A stretch of DNA of 64,000 bases from Firmicutes bacterium HGW-Firmicutes-14. GTDB lineage: Bacteria > Bacillota > Thermincolia > Thermincolales > UBA2595. The stretch is taken from positions 124,001 through 188,000 of the forward strand of contig PHAB01000004.1 of the NCBI GenBank assembly GCA_002840275.1, in the 5' to 3' direction. The notes under the pieces were generated by a model. That model saw only the letters and a program-made list of their open reading frames with translations. It searched no databases and was not told the DNA's origin. Every line of letters begins with the position of its first letter. Within the stretch, counting starts at the first letter, position 1. The position numbers and the translations under genes were made by a program. Below, in pieces: positions 33,115 through 41,891 of the stretch.

Positions 33115-34161
33115 CTATTCCGTCTCGTAATTCTCTTTGTATATGTACCATTCATCCCCGATTTTCATCAGGAAATAATGTATGGGCATTTCCACTTCCA
33201 GTTCAATTTCATCTATTCTTAATACAGCAGTACTGTCATAGGCAACCTCTGCCAGGCGGTCACTTTTCCTTACCACCCTCCCCGGGGAGGTAACCGAGTA
33301 GCCCAGGAATCCTTCTTCCTTTAATTCCCTGATGATTTCTCCGGCTTCACTGTCAGACATGATGACCTCCATTTCCCCTGTGAGGTATTGAAGAACTGAG
33401 GCTGAATCATAGTTATCATCACTTATAAAGGACTCCATGGCGTCTGAGACCTTGCCTGCCCTGGAGATAAGCGTCTTATCGGCAGGGGCCTGGGACCTGT
33501 CATTGAGCAGGTACTGGTAGAGCATTACCATCACTTCTGCCCGCTGGGCATTCCTGTCAGGATAAAACCTGCCGTTGGGGAAACCGTTTATAATACCCAT
33601 TGCCGATGCCTTACCGATACTGCCGGAAGCCCAATGCCCGGAAGAAACGTCAGGAAAGGACTTTCCTGTCTGTGAACTCCTGTCATTTAAGGCATTCACC
33701 AGCATAGCAGCAATCTCGGCCCGGGATATGTACCTGTCGGGCCTGAATGTGCCGTCCGGGTTGCCCCTGATTATTCCCTCTTTATACAGGGCATTTACCG
33801 CTTCCGCCGCCCAGGACGGGATTTTGTCACTAAAGGGCGCTTTATCACCATTGGACCCGTTAAGATTCAGGGCCTGGTAAAGGATTGCCGCAAATTCGGC
33901 CCTGGTTATTTTCTGATTTGGTTTGGCTGACTGTACCTGGACCCTTTCCCCATAAATGGTCTTCGTTTCTGAATACCCGGTGAGGATACCCATGGCTATC
34001 AGTTCGGTCATCTGGTCATAAGCCCAGTGCTGTTCCCCTTTATCATTGACCATGTCATAGAAATCCCCGCTAAGATAGCCGGTTTTGTTGGCAATTGCCG
34101 GAACATAAAGCATTGACATAAGGATAGTGACTGTCAGGACAATTGCTGCGAACCTTTTCAT
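33115..34161 (-). CDS. Secreted protein with three SLH domains
   Basis: 348 residues. A Sec signal peptide (MKRFAAIVLTVTILMSMLY...AIA) is followed by three S-layer homology domains with the 'ITRAEFAAIL', 'ISRAEIAAMLV' and 'AQRAEVMVMLY' motifs; they bind pyruvylated wall polymer and hold the protein on the surface. The C-terminal 120 residues are an alpha+beta domain with no family I recognise; it ends 'MKIGDEWYIYKENYETE', reminiscent of NTF2-like folds. GGGAGG precedes ATG 34161. Confidence 0.9.
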   Translation of the reverse strand: MKRFAAIVLTVTILMSMLYVPAIANKTGYLSGDFYDMVNDKGEQHWAYDQMTELIAMGILTGYSETKTIYGERVQVQSAKPNQKITRAEFAAILYQALNLNGSNGDKAPFSDKIPSWAAEAVNALYKEGIIRGNPDGTFRPDRYISRAEIAAMLVNALNDRSSQTGKSFPDVSSGHWASGSIGKASAMGIINGFPNGRFYPDRNAQRAEVMVMLYQYLLNDRSQAPADKTLISRAGKVSDAMESFISDDNYDSASVLQYLTGEMEVIMSDSEAGEIIRELKEEGFLGYSVTSPGRVVRKSDRLAEVAYDSTAVLRIDEIELEVEMPIHYFLMKIGDEWYIYKENYETE

Positions 34162-34234
34162 TTCTAATCCTCCCAAAATTTAAATAATGATAACTATTAT
34201 TCTACATATACTAGCACTATCCTTCTCTTGCAGT

Positions 34235-34969
34235 TTACTTCTTTTCTGGTAATTTCTGCCTGCATGCAAGTACTGCCCCCAGAAATTTTGGGAGTTCCAG
34301 CATACGCCCAAAACGGGCAGGCTGATTAATCAGCCGGTAAAACCATTCGAGGCCGGCTTTACGCATCCAGGCCGGGGCCCTTCTGGCCTCACCCGCCAGG
34401 ATATCAAAACTTCCCCCGACACCTATACTTACAGGCACCCCTGTTTTTATCACCCTGTCCATAATCCATTTTTCCTGCCGGCCCATACCCATAGCAGCCA
34501 ACAGGATATCAGGCTTTTTTTTCATAATATCATCAATTATATCCCTGTCATCCTGGAAATAGCCGTGATGGGTACCGGTAATTTTAATCCCGGGAAAGCC
34601 CTGCCGGACGTTTTCTGCCGCTTTTTCCGCAATACCTGGCCGGGCGCCCGCAAAATATAATGTATATCCCTTTCGGGCTGCCCTCCTGAAGAGCTCCGTC
34701 ACCAGGTCTATACCGGTAACCCTCTGTTTCAGGGGCATTCCCAGAAGCTTCGCAGCTACAACGACCCCGATTCCGTCAGCAGTTACCATCCCCGCCTGCC
34801 GGAAGCATTCCCTGAAGGTCCTGTCCTTCCCGGCAAGCATTATCATTTCGGGGTTTGCGGTGACAACCAGCCTGGGTTTGCCTTCCGCAATAAAACGGTC
34901 AATCCTGGCAAGGGCACCCTCTAAATCCAGGTTATCTATTTCTACTCCCAGTATATTAACCCTTTCCAT
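34235..34969 (-). CDS. WecG/TagA/CpsF family glycosyltransferase (GT26)
   Basis: 244 residues. Family motifs: 'VTANPEMIMLAG', 'MVTADGIGVVVAAKLLG', 'RVTGIDLV', 'GKKPDILLAAMGMGRQEKWI'-like sequence and the C-terminal 'RRAPAWMRKAGLEWFYRLINQPARF'. TagA adds N-acetylmannosamine to the lipid-linked GlcNAc made by TagO. This fits the TagO/WecA-like gene at 27536. It follows the LCP gene, separated by a hairpin. Confidence 0.93.
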   Translation of the reverse strand: MERVNILGVEIDNLDLEGALARIDRFIAEGKPRLVVTANPEMIMLAGKDRTFRECFRQAGMVTADGIGVVVAAKLLGMPLKQRVTGIDLVTELFRRAARKGYTLYFAGARPGIAEKAAENVRQGFPGIKITGTHHGYFQDDRDIIDDIMKKKPDILLAAMGMGRQEKWIMDRVIKTGVPVSIGVGGSFDILAGEARRAPAWMRKAGLEWFYRLINQPARFGRMLELPKFLGAVLACRQKLPEKK

Positions 34970-34993
34970 CCCAGTTTCATCTCCATATTATAA

Positions 34994-35016
34994 GAGGATA
35001 GGAATGACCTATCCTC
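34994..35016 (-). terminator. Hairpin after the LCP gene
   Basis: GAGGATAGG and CCTATCCTC form a perfect 9-bp stem with a 5-nt loop. On the minus strand TTATAATATGG follows, so termination would be weak; it could also influence entry to the tagA-like gene. Confidence 0.5.
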
Positions 35017-35048
35017 AAAATTCGTATAATTCTTAATCCGTATAATTA

Positions 35049-36368
35049 TTAACCCTGGGTTATTATCTCCACATCGGGGGTTGTTGTGCCGCCTGTTGTA
35101 GTACCTTCCGCCGGTTCGGCGGGACTATCCGGGTCTGCAGATGAATCAGGGGGGGCCTGGTCATCGGGCTCCTGGTCATCCGGCAGAGTCCCGGTTGACC
35201 CCCCGGGTTGTGTCTGGCCGGTGCCTGTGCTCCCGTCTGCCGGCGGTTTAACTGTTCCGCCTGACGGGGTTTGTGAACTGCCGCCCTGCGCAGAATCACC
35301 GGAAGGCGCCGTTGTACCCTGACCTGCAGTCCCGCCCGCCGGAAGGGTGTCATCTTCTCCCTGAACCCCGTCTTCCAGGGCCCGGTCCTCCTGAACAGTT
35401 TGTTCGGGTTCTTCATCTGCTTTAGGTTTCTCTGCCGGAATATTTATGTCAGGGCCTGTTACCGTTGCAACCTTAATACCCTCAAACAGTTTGCTCACAA
35501 TTGTGCCGGCCTCATCTTCATCAACCTTCCAGTAGCTGACCCCTTTGTCATTCAGGAATGTCCCCGGAAGAGTGGCAGTCATAATATTATCAGGGTCAAG
35601 GTTGGATGCCACCCTGGCCAGGAGAAGGGCATCCCCCGCCCCCAGGTTGGTTTCCACGGCATCCATTAACTGGGGTACCAGTTTGGGCAATTTGATGATG
35701 GTACGGGCCCGCAGAGTTTCTTTGGCCAGGGCGGACAGAAACTTCTGCTGCCTTTCAGCCCTGGATATATCACCAAGGGCATCATTTCTGTACCGGACAT
35801 AAGCCAGGGCATTTTCACCGTCCAGTTTCTGCAGGCCGGGCCGCAAGTTTATATTTTCGGCAGGGTAGTACATCCGTTTTTCAACATCTATCTCCACCCC
35901 GCCAAGGGTATCGACGATTTCCTGGAACCCGTCAAAATTTGTCTTGACATAATAGGGGATATCCAGGTCCAGCAGTTTTTCAACCGTTTCAGTGGCCATT
36001 TCGGCCCCTCCCAGGGCATTGGCGGCGTTTATCTTGTTCTTGCCATGGCCGGGTATCTGTACCATGGTATCCCTTGGGATAGACACCATGGCAATTTTCT
36101 TGGTTTCCCGGTCAATACTGACCAGTATCATTGTATCTGTCCGGGCATCCTCTTCCCCGGGCCGGGCATCTATTCCAAGCAGAAGGACATTCAGCCGGTT
36201 GACCGGAAGTTCAGCCTTATTATCCTCCCCTTCAGTATCGGCAATGGCCTGTGGACCGGCAAGCCCCCAATCGGCTATAAACCTGCCGGCGAAAAATGAA
36301 ACTGTGAAAATAATCATCAGGAACACCAGTCTCCATGGAGAAAACCTTTTTTTTCGCTTCGGCATCAT
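35049..36368 (-). CDS. LytR-CpsA-Psr family wall-polymer ligase with disordered tail
   Basis: LCP enzymes attach teichoic-acid or capsule-like polymers from lipid carriers to peptidoglycan. 439 residues: N-terminal membrane anchor (residues 12-32), LCP domain about 55-300 with 'LLLGIDARPGEEDARTDTMI', 'SIPRDTMVQIPG', 'YVRYRNDALGDISRAERQQ', which hold the conserved Arg and Asp residues. The last 120 residues are a Pro/Gly/Thr/Gln/Asp-rich tail with many PGG, TGG and PPADG-like units, likely unstructured and outside the membrane. It has its own promoter at 36431-36459. Confidence 0.95.
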   Translation of the reverse strand: MMPKRKKRFSPWRLVFLMIIFTVSFFAGRFIADWGLAGPQAIADTEGEDNKAELPVNRLNVLLLGIDARPGEEDARTDTMILVSIDRETKKIAMVSIPRDTMVQIPGHGKNKINAANALGGAEMATETVEKLLDLDIPYYVKTNFDGFQEIVDTLGGVEIDVEKRMYYPAENINLRPGLQKLDGENALAYVRYRNDALGDISRAERQQKFLSALAKETLRARTIIKLPKLVPQLMDAVETNLGAGDALLLARVASNLDPDNIMTATLPGTFLNDKGVSYWKVDEDEAGTIVSKLFEGIKVATVTGPDINIPAEKPKADEEPEQTVQEDRALEDGVQGEDDTLPAGGTAGQGTTAPSGDSAQGGSSQTPSGGTVKPPADGSTGTGQTQPGGSTGTLPDDQEPDDQAPPDSSADPDSPAEPAEGTTTGGTTTPDVEIITQG

Positions 36369-36430
36369 CCCACATTCACCCCTGTCTCCTAAACCATGCT
36401 AATCTTTAAAATATACTCTCTATTTAAATA

Positions 36431-36459
36431 ATTTTACCGTAATTCCCCAGCATAATCAA
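36431..36459 (-). promoter_or_regulatory. Sigma-A promoter of the LCP gene
   Basis: Minus-strand TTGATT, 17 nt, TAAAAT, about 65 nt before the LCP start and just after the SLH-subtilase stop. Confidence 0.6.
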
Positions 36460-36485
36460 TGATAAGAAAATGGAAGACTGCCCTA

Positions 36486-39400
36486 TTAACCTGAGGGCAT
36501 ACTAAAACTAAATTCCCACGACCGGTATACAGATGATCCGGGCACAGTCCGAACAGTGATATCTGCACCGTTTTCGTCAGCCGTGACAGGCAGGGTGACC
36601 CTGCCTCCCCGGCTGAAATATACCGAGCCGCCAATTTCGATAAAACCTTCGTAAGGCCTTTTGGTATATCTGTCCCGCGCCTGGACTGTAATATAATTCT
36701 TTTTACCCGCTGACAGAACCCTGGGGATAATACCAATAATTATATTGCGGTCCTTCTTCTGGTATTGTCCGATGTTTTTTCCTGACAGGGAAACATCTAA
36801 TGTATAATCCGACTTCTTCAGATTATATGAACTGAGCCCTGCTGAACTGTAGACCACAACTTCCCACACACCGGCCGATGGATAATTACCGGTGGCCGTG
36901 ACTTCTTCCCGGTATCCGTTCGGGTTTATCCCCGCAAATTCAGTCTCATTAACCATCCTTCCGGCCTGGTTATACAAGAAAACCCGTACCCTGCCTTTTC
37001 CCTCTGGAACATTAAGCCTGGCTTCGATTATTTCCGCCCCCGGAGGCACTTTAAAGAAATACCTCTGGAACCGGGCCGGTTTTGCGGTTCCTTCCAGGGA
37101 AATGCTGTACTTATTTTCAGCAGAGAGTTCATAGGGATTAATGACAGTGGAAAGAACCGTGGCATCATTACCATAGGTTGAGGGGTCATCTGCCGTGATA
37201 ACTGACGCAAATAACCCTTTTTGTTCCGGAACCCTAAGTTCCATATCCACCGCACGGGTTTTTCCGGCCGGCAGGAGGATTGTTTCCTGACCAGGTTTGG
37301 CCCACATGCCTCCATTTAGATTGAGTTCCAGATTTTTTACAGAATTATTAGTTAAATAAATAGTTGTTTTCCCGGGAGTATATTCTCTAAAATAAATACC
37401 TGATGCCGTTGAAACATCCGGATTATTTGTTTTAGCCTCTATTTCCCTTAATTCTGTGAGACTAAGGATTTCAGCCCATGCCATCGGAAGGTTTAGGACC
37501 CCATATCCCTGCTCCGCCGGAGAATATCCGGGAATTGGCCGGCCTCCGGATTCTATCGCTTTTCTTATCAATACAGGATGTACTTTTAAATTTTTTCTCT
37601 GTGCTACTTCCAACAGCAGCGCTATGGCTCCCGATACATGGGGTGCAGCCATACTTGTTCCTTCACTTAAAGAGTAATTGTCACCTTTTCGCAGTGGCAC
37701 TGTTGAAACGGCGTTCCCCGGCGCTACAATTGTCGGAGACATGGCGCCGTCTTTCCTGGGCCCGGCAGAACTAAAAAACCAGAGATTTTCTTCAGGAACG
37801 TCCCAGCCATAATCAGTTTCCCACATCTTGGGGGTAATAAATGCACCGACACTTAATGCTCCCGCAGCATCACCGGGGGAAGCCACAGTTGTTAATCCCG
37901 GTCCTTCATTGCCCGCTGCCACAACAAAAATGACTCCCAAATTTTCTGTCAGATTATTTAATAGTTTTGACGGCACACTTCCTCCGCTTTCATCAGTAAC
38001 AGGAAGACCCAGACTGAGATTCACAATTTTTGCTCCCTGGGCGGCAGCATATGACATTGCCTGGGTGATGGTGCTTAAATTACCATAGCCGTTTGCATCC
38101 AGGACCTTTAAAGCCATTATTTGCGCCCCGGGCGCGACACCTTTTATCTTTCCGTTGGCAGCAGCAATTCCAGCCACATGGGTACCATGGTCATTGCCGT
38201 CAAACCCCAGGTTTATGATTGAACCGTCCTGTTCAATTCTTGTGATCACGAAATTAAAGAGATCCTGTCCGCTGTTTCCCGAGAAACTCGCATAATCCGT
38301 ATACTGGGAAAATTCACGAAGGGGTTTTTCATCAGAAAAGTCTTTGTCCTTATCTGTATCCACATATACCGTATCATATATCCCTGTTGTTTTACTGTCT
38401 GCAACTAATATAGCAAATACATCATTCAGATTATTATTAAAGTTCAAATCCAGACCTCTGTCGCTCGCATTTTGAAGGTCAACTTCTCTTAAATAACCAT
38501 ATCTAAACTTATTGCCTTTTGAAATAATATCACCCAGATAATATGTTCCGTTAGCCAAATGAACATTCTTACCGTCCGGTTTAACTGTTGAACTGGTATC
38601 AACATCCCCTTCACCCGTAAAGTCCTGCCAGTCAACTATTTTTCGTTTATTATCCGATGTTGTCTGAAGGTCCGGGTGGCCCGGGTCTACTCCGGTATCT
38701 ATGACGGCTATGATCTGGTTTTTCCCGTCACAATTTGTAAGATTGACGTACTCCGGCGCCTTAATGGCCGTTTTAGTGACATTCAGGCTGCTTCCGGGGT
38801 TACTGCTATTATAATTAGTAGTTTCCTCATTTTCAAATTCATTGACAGACAGAGGTTCGACTTTTACCTGCCTGTCCCGCACTATTTCTTCCACCATGGG
38901 ATTATATCTAAGCTGCTCTAATAAAGAATCTGCAGCCTCCACTATTAAAAGGCCAAAATCTTCTTGGGTAAATTTGATTATACCACCTCTGTTCCGGACA
39001 ATTCCGGCCACTTCTCCAATAGTATTTTTTTGGGTCATAATAATAGCAATTATAAGCTCATCATCTGATATGCCGTTTAAATTTGTACCCCTGTAATCCT
39101 GTAAAACTGTGCCCCTGCCCCTGTAATCCTGTGAAACTGATTGCGGTGAAGGGGCACCCGAATTAACCACCTTTTCATTGACGGTCTGCAGGAAATTAAT
39201 ATATCCGTTTTCGTCCAAAATTACGAGAACGAAAGTACCTGCTTTTAGTTGGTCTGCCGGTCCGGACAAATCACCAATCCTGACCTCTGCTTTGGGGCTA
39301 AGGAAAAAGGATTCAACCTGCCCATGTATATCCAGGGTTATCAGCCCAGATGTTACATCAATATACTGAATGGCCCCATAAAAGGTGAACTGCTCCCCCA

Positions 39401-40034
39401 ACTGTTCAAGAACTCTTTCTATCAGAACAGCAGTTTCACCCCTGGTAGCGTTTTGGGCCGGATAAAATCTTTCATCCGGGAAACCGCTGATCAGTCTATA
39501 ATCATAAGCGGTCCTCACAGCATCCAATGCCCATGCGGGAATACTGTCCCCGTCTGCAAAAACCCCGACAGGATCGGCCATTGTGTCATCCGGAGTCAGG
39601 CCAAGCGCCCTCACCAGGACGCTGGTAATCTCATCCCTTCTAATCATCGCCGACGGTTTGAAAGTACCATCGGGATAACCCGAAATTATTCCCATCTCCC
39701 TGGCTATGATAATAAAGCCTGACGCCCAGTGCCCGGCATCCACATCCCTATAACCGGTGGCACTTCCCCGGGCCACAGACGCCTGGTCTGCCAATCCCAC
39801 GGCCCTGACAATCATGGCCGCAAATTCAGCCCTGGTGACCCCTGATTTGGGATTAAATTTTCCATTATACCCGGCGACTATCTGGTGGCTCGCCAACCGG
39901 GTAATGGAATCTTTGGCCCAGTAGCCGGATATATCTGAAAATGACATTCCATATGCTGGGATATAACTGTATGAAATTAAAATTATAACCAGTATTACAG
40001 CAATAAATGTTTTAAATCGGCGGGTTCTAAGCAT
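36486..40034 (-). CDS. SLH-anchored subtilisin-like serine protease
   Basis: 1182 residues. Signal peptide, then three SLH domains (about 25-215; 'VTRAEFAAMIVRAVGL', 'IRRDEITSVLVRALGL', 'ATRGETAVLIERVL'). An inhibitor/propeptide-like stretch follows, with 'GVLI..EAADSLLEQLRYNPMVEEI'-type sequence. The S8 catalytic domain has Asp in 'IIAVIDTGVDPGHPDL' (near 444), His in 'NDHGTHVAGIAAANG' (near 617) and Ser in 'EGTSMAAPHVSGAIALL' (near 791). A large insert between Asp and His holds Asp-rich loops likely to bind calcium. The C-terminal 300 residues are beta-rich modules. It begins 11 nt after manC. Expected to process surface or secreted proteins. Confidence 0.96.
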   Translation of the reverse strand: MLRTRRFKTFIAVILVIILISYSYIPAYGMSFSDISGYWAKDSITRLASHQIVAGYNGKFNPKSGVTRAEFAAMIVRAVGLADQASVARGSATGYRDVDAGHWASGFIIIAREMGIISGYPDGTFKPSAMIRRDEITSVLVRALGLTPDDTMADPVGVFADGDSIPAWALDAVRTAYDYRLISGFPDERFYPAQNATRGETAVLIERVLEQLGEQFTFYGAIQYIDVTSGLITLDIHGQVESFFLSPKAEVRIGDLSGPADQLKAGTFVLVILDENGYINFLQTVNEKVVNSGAPSPQSVSQDYRGRGTVLQDYRGTNLNGISDDELIIAIIMTQKNTIGEVAGIVRNRGGIIKFTQEDFGLLIVEAADSLLEQLRYNPMVEEIVRDRQVKVEPLSVNEFENEETTNYNSSNPGSSLNVTKTAIKAPEYVNLTNCDGKNQIIAVIDTGVDPGHPDLQTTSDNKRKIVDWQDFTGEGDVDTSSTVKPDGKNVHLANGTYYLGDIISKGNKFRYGYLREVDLQNASDRGLDLNFNNNLNDVFAILVADSKTTGIYDTVYVDTDKDKDFSDEKPLREFSQYTDYASFSGNSGQDLFNFVITRIEQDGSIINLGFDGNDHGTHVAGIAAANGKIKGVAPGAQIMALKVLDANGYGNLSTITQAMSYAAAQGAKIVNLSLGLPVTDESGGSVPSKLLNNLTENLGVIFVVAAGNEGPGLTTVASPGDAAGALSVGAFITPKMWETDYGWDVPEENLWFFSSAGPRKDGAMSPTIVAPGNAVSTVPLRKGDNYSLSEGTSMAAPHVSGAIALLLEVAQRKNLKVHPVLIRKAIESGGRPIPGYSPAEQGYGVLNLPMAWAEILSLTELREIEAKTNNPDVSTASGIYFREYTPGKTTIYLTNNSVKNLELNLNGGMWAKPGQETILLPAGKTRAVDMELRVPEQKGLFASVITADDPSTYGNDATVLSTVINPYELSAENKYSISLEGTAKPARFQRYFFKVPPGAEIIEARLNVPEGKGRVRVFLYNQAGRMVNETEFAGINPNGYREEVTATGNYPSAGVWEVVVYSSAGLSSYNLKKSDYTLDVSLSGKNIGQYQKKDRNIIIGIIPRVLSAGKKNYITVQARDRYTKRPYEGFIEIGGSVYFSRGGRVTLPVTADENGADITVRTVPGSSVYRSWEFSFSMPSG

Positions 40035-40045
40035 CCTGGTTCCTC

Positions 40046-41119
40046 CTATAGATACTCCTCCATCTTTTGACGACGGAGTTCGTTTAAAAGTTCCCTGACC
40101 ATGTCAGTTTCTTCCTTCCGGCATATAAAGGTGATATCATCAGTGTCCACAACCACCAGGTCTTCAACACCCACCAGGGCAATAAGCCTCCTGCCCGCAT
40201 CGGCAATGGTGTTCCTGGTATTCAGGGCTACAACCCTTCCCTGAAGCACATTTCCATCCCCGTCCCTGTCCAATATCCGTTCAAGGGCCTGCCATGTTCC
40301 TACATCGTCCCAGGAGAAATCTCCCGGCACCATGAAAACGGGGTCCGCTTTTTCCATAATACCGTAATCTATTGATACCTTATCGAAGCCCGGGTATAGC
40401 TTCTCTAAGACAAAGGGATATCTCTCTGTGCCCAGATGTTCTTTCAGTTCCATCAGGCCTTCGTAAATATCCGGGAGGTGAGTCTTAAAAGCCCCCAGGA
40501 TAACAGGGGTCCGCCAGATGAAAATACCGCTGTTCCAGAGGTAACCGCCCTCTTCCAGGAACTGCCGCGCCCTCTCTGGGTCGGGTTTTTCCACAAAGCG
40601 TTCCACCCTGTAAGCACCGGACAGGCCTCCTGCCTCCACCTGTTCACCGACCTTCAGGTACCCATACCCGGTTTCCGGCCTTGTTGGCCTGATTCCCATA
40701 GTTACCAGACCGTCAGTGGCCAGTGCGATTTCCACCCCTGTTTTCAGTATGGCTGTGAACTTATCCTCTTCCCCCACCAGGTGGTCGGCAGGAACCACAA
40801 CCATGACGTCGCCGGGGAACCTCTTCTCAAGTACCGCTGCGGCAAGGCCTATGCAGGGGGCTGTATTCCTGCCCTCCGGTTCAATAATGATATTTTCGGC
40901 CGGTAAACCCGGTATACTCTCTTTGGTTATCCCTTCATAGTCACTTCCGGTGACCACAAATATCCTTTCGGGAGGCACAAGCCCGGCCATTCTCCTGTAT
41001 GTAAGGTAAAGCATATTGCCCCGGCCGGTCAGGTCGGTAAACTGTTTGGGCCTGCCGGCCCGGCTCTTGGGCCAGAATCGTTCCCCCCGCCCGCCGGCCA
41101 TAATAACTGCACAGACCAT
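40046..41119 (-). CDS. manC: Mannose-1-phosphate guanylyltransferase
   Basis: Makes GDP-mannose from mannose-1-phosphate and GTP. 357 residues, the single-domain form. 'VIMAGGRGERFWPKSRAGRPKQF' pieces give the nucleotide-binding loop; 'EPEGRNTAPCIGLAA', 'VVPADHLV', 'FVEKPD' and 'YLWNSGIFIWR' are family motifs. AAGGAGAT precedes the ATG. GDP-mannose would feed the GDP-fucose route whose last enzyme is at 57725, and mannosyl steps of the exopolysaccharide. Confidence 0.95.
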   Translation of the reverse strand: MVCAVIMAGGRGERFWPKSRAGRPKQFTDLTGRGNMLYLTYRRMAGLVPPERIFVVTGSDYEGITKESIPGLPAENIIIEPEGRNTAPCIGLAAAVLEKRFPGDVMVVVPADHLVGEEDKFTAILKTGVEIALATDGLVTMGIRPTRPETGYGYLKVGEQVEAGGLSGAYRVERFVEKPDPERARQFLEEGGYLWNSGIFIWRTPVILGAFKTHLPDIYEGLMELKEHLGTERYPFVLEKLYPGFDKVSIDYGIMEKADPVFMVPGDFSWDDVGTWQALERILDRDGDGNVLQGRVVALNTRNTIADAGRRLIALVGVEDLVVVDTDDITFICRKEETDMVRELLNELRRQKMEEYL

Positions 41120-41218
41120 AAGTTATCTCCTTAATATTGGTAATTTTATTTTACATTTCGACAACGGCCCTGTTTTTTCCTGCGTGCCGGCCAATTTATC
41201 CAAATTTAACCAGAATAA

Positions 41219-41239
41219 AACCCCCTCTGTCTGGGGGTT
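41219..41239 (-). terminator. Terminator of the TetR/efflux unit
   Basis: Minus-strand AACCCCC and GGGGGTT form a 7-bp stem with a 7-nt loop, followed by TTATTCT. It starts 18 nt after the TetR-type stop. Confidence 0.75.
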
Positions 41240-41257
41240 ATTCGTAAAACGTCTGTC

Positions 41258-41851
41258 TCAGTCTCTGGTCAACAGGCCGTTAAAGACGATATCAAGGACC
41301 GGTTCAAGAATTTCTTTTGTATTGATCTTGGTTCCGGAAAATATGACAGGGGAAAACAGCGCACCCAAGGCCCCGGTAAGGGCAAGGGCTGCTGCATGGG
41401 AATTGGTTTCCCTGAACTCCCCATTCTTGATGCCTTCATCGATAATATCCCGCAGCATTTCAATTTTCCGGTTCCTGTTTTCCCATATCCACTTGCGAAA
41501 ATCCTCGTCAAAATAAGCGTTTTCCGTCATTGTAACCCTGGCCAGGTCCTTGTAACTGTTGACAAACCTCAGATGCAGCCTGGCTATGCGCGTGAGTTTT
41601 TCCCTGGAGGACAATCCCGGTTTCAGCTCATTGATCATATTGTCCAGATAAAACTGCATCCCGGTTTTGAACATCTCCTGAAAAAGTTCCGTCTTGCTGG
41701 AGAAGTATTCATAAACCGTTCCTTTTCCGACATCCGCAACCTGAGCAATCTCCTCAACCTTGGCGTCATGGAAACCCTTCCGGGAAAAAACCTTAACAGC
41801 GGCTCTGATTATTTGCCGTCTCTTATCCTTGTCAGCCAGGCGGTTCATCAT
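41258..41851 (-). CDS. TetR/AcrR family repressor
   Basis: 197 residues. The N-terminal helix-turn-helix is typical ('IIRAAVKVFSRKGFHDAKVEEIAQVADVGKGTVYEYF' as overlapping pieces), with a ligand-binding helical C-terminal domain. It is the last gene of a unit coding for a membrane-fusion protein and a TolC-like protein. An operator-like inverted repeat lies at 44180-44195 just after the unit's -10 element, so autorepression is likely. ATG 41851 is preferred; ATG 41848 and GTG 41857 are also possible. Confidence 0.92.
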   Translation of the reverse strand: MMNRLADKDKRRQIIRAAVKVFSRKGFHDAKVEEIAQVADVGKGTVYEYFSSKTELFQEMFKTGMQFYLDNMINELKPGLSSREKLTRIARLHLRFVNSYKDLARVTMTENAYFDEDFRKWIWENRNRKIEMLRDIIDEGIKNGEFRETNSHAAALALTGALGALFSPVIFSGTKINTKEILEPVLDIVFNGLLTRD

Positions 41852-41891
41852 TGTCACCCTCTTTCAGTTTACTCCCCCCGGGGGCGCCGGT

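Noticed and set aside
8008-41163. TGTCGAA (Spo0A-box-like) heptamers upstream of four genes: 8008, 12977, 25213, 41157
   Set aside because: The same heptamer also occurs inside coding sequence (for example near 13109, 42368 and 61608). The total is about what chance gives for a 7-mer in 64 kb on both strands, so no regulon is claimed.
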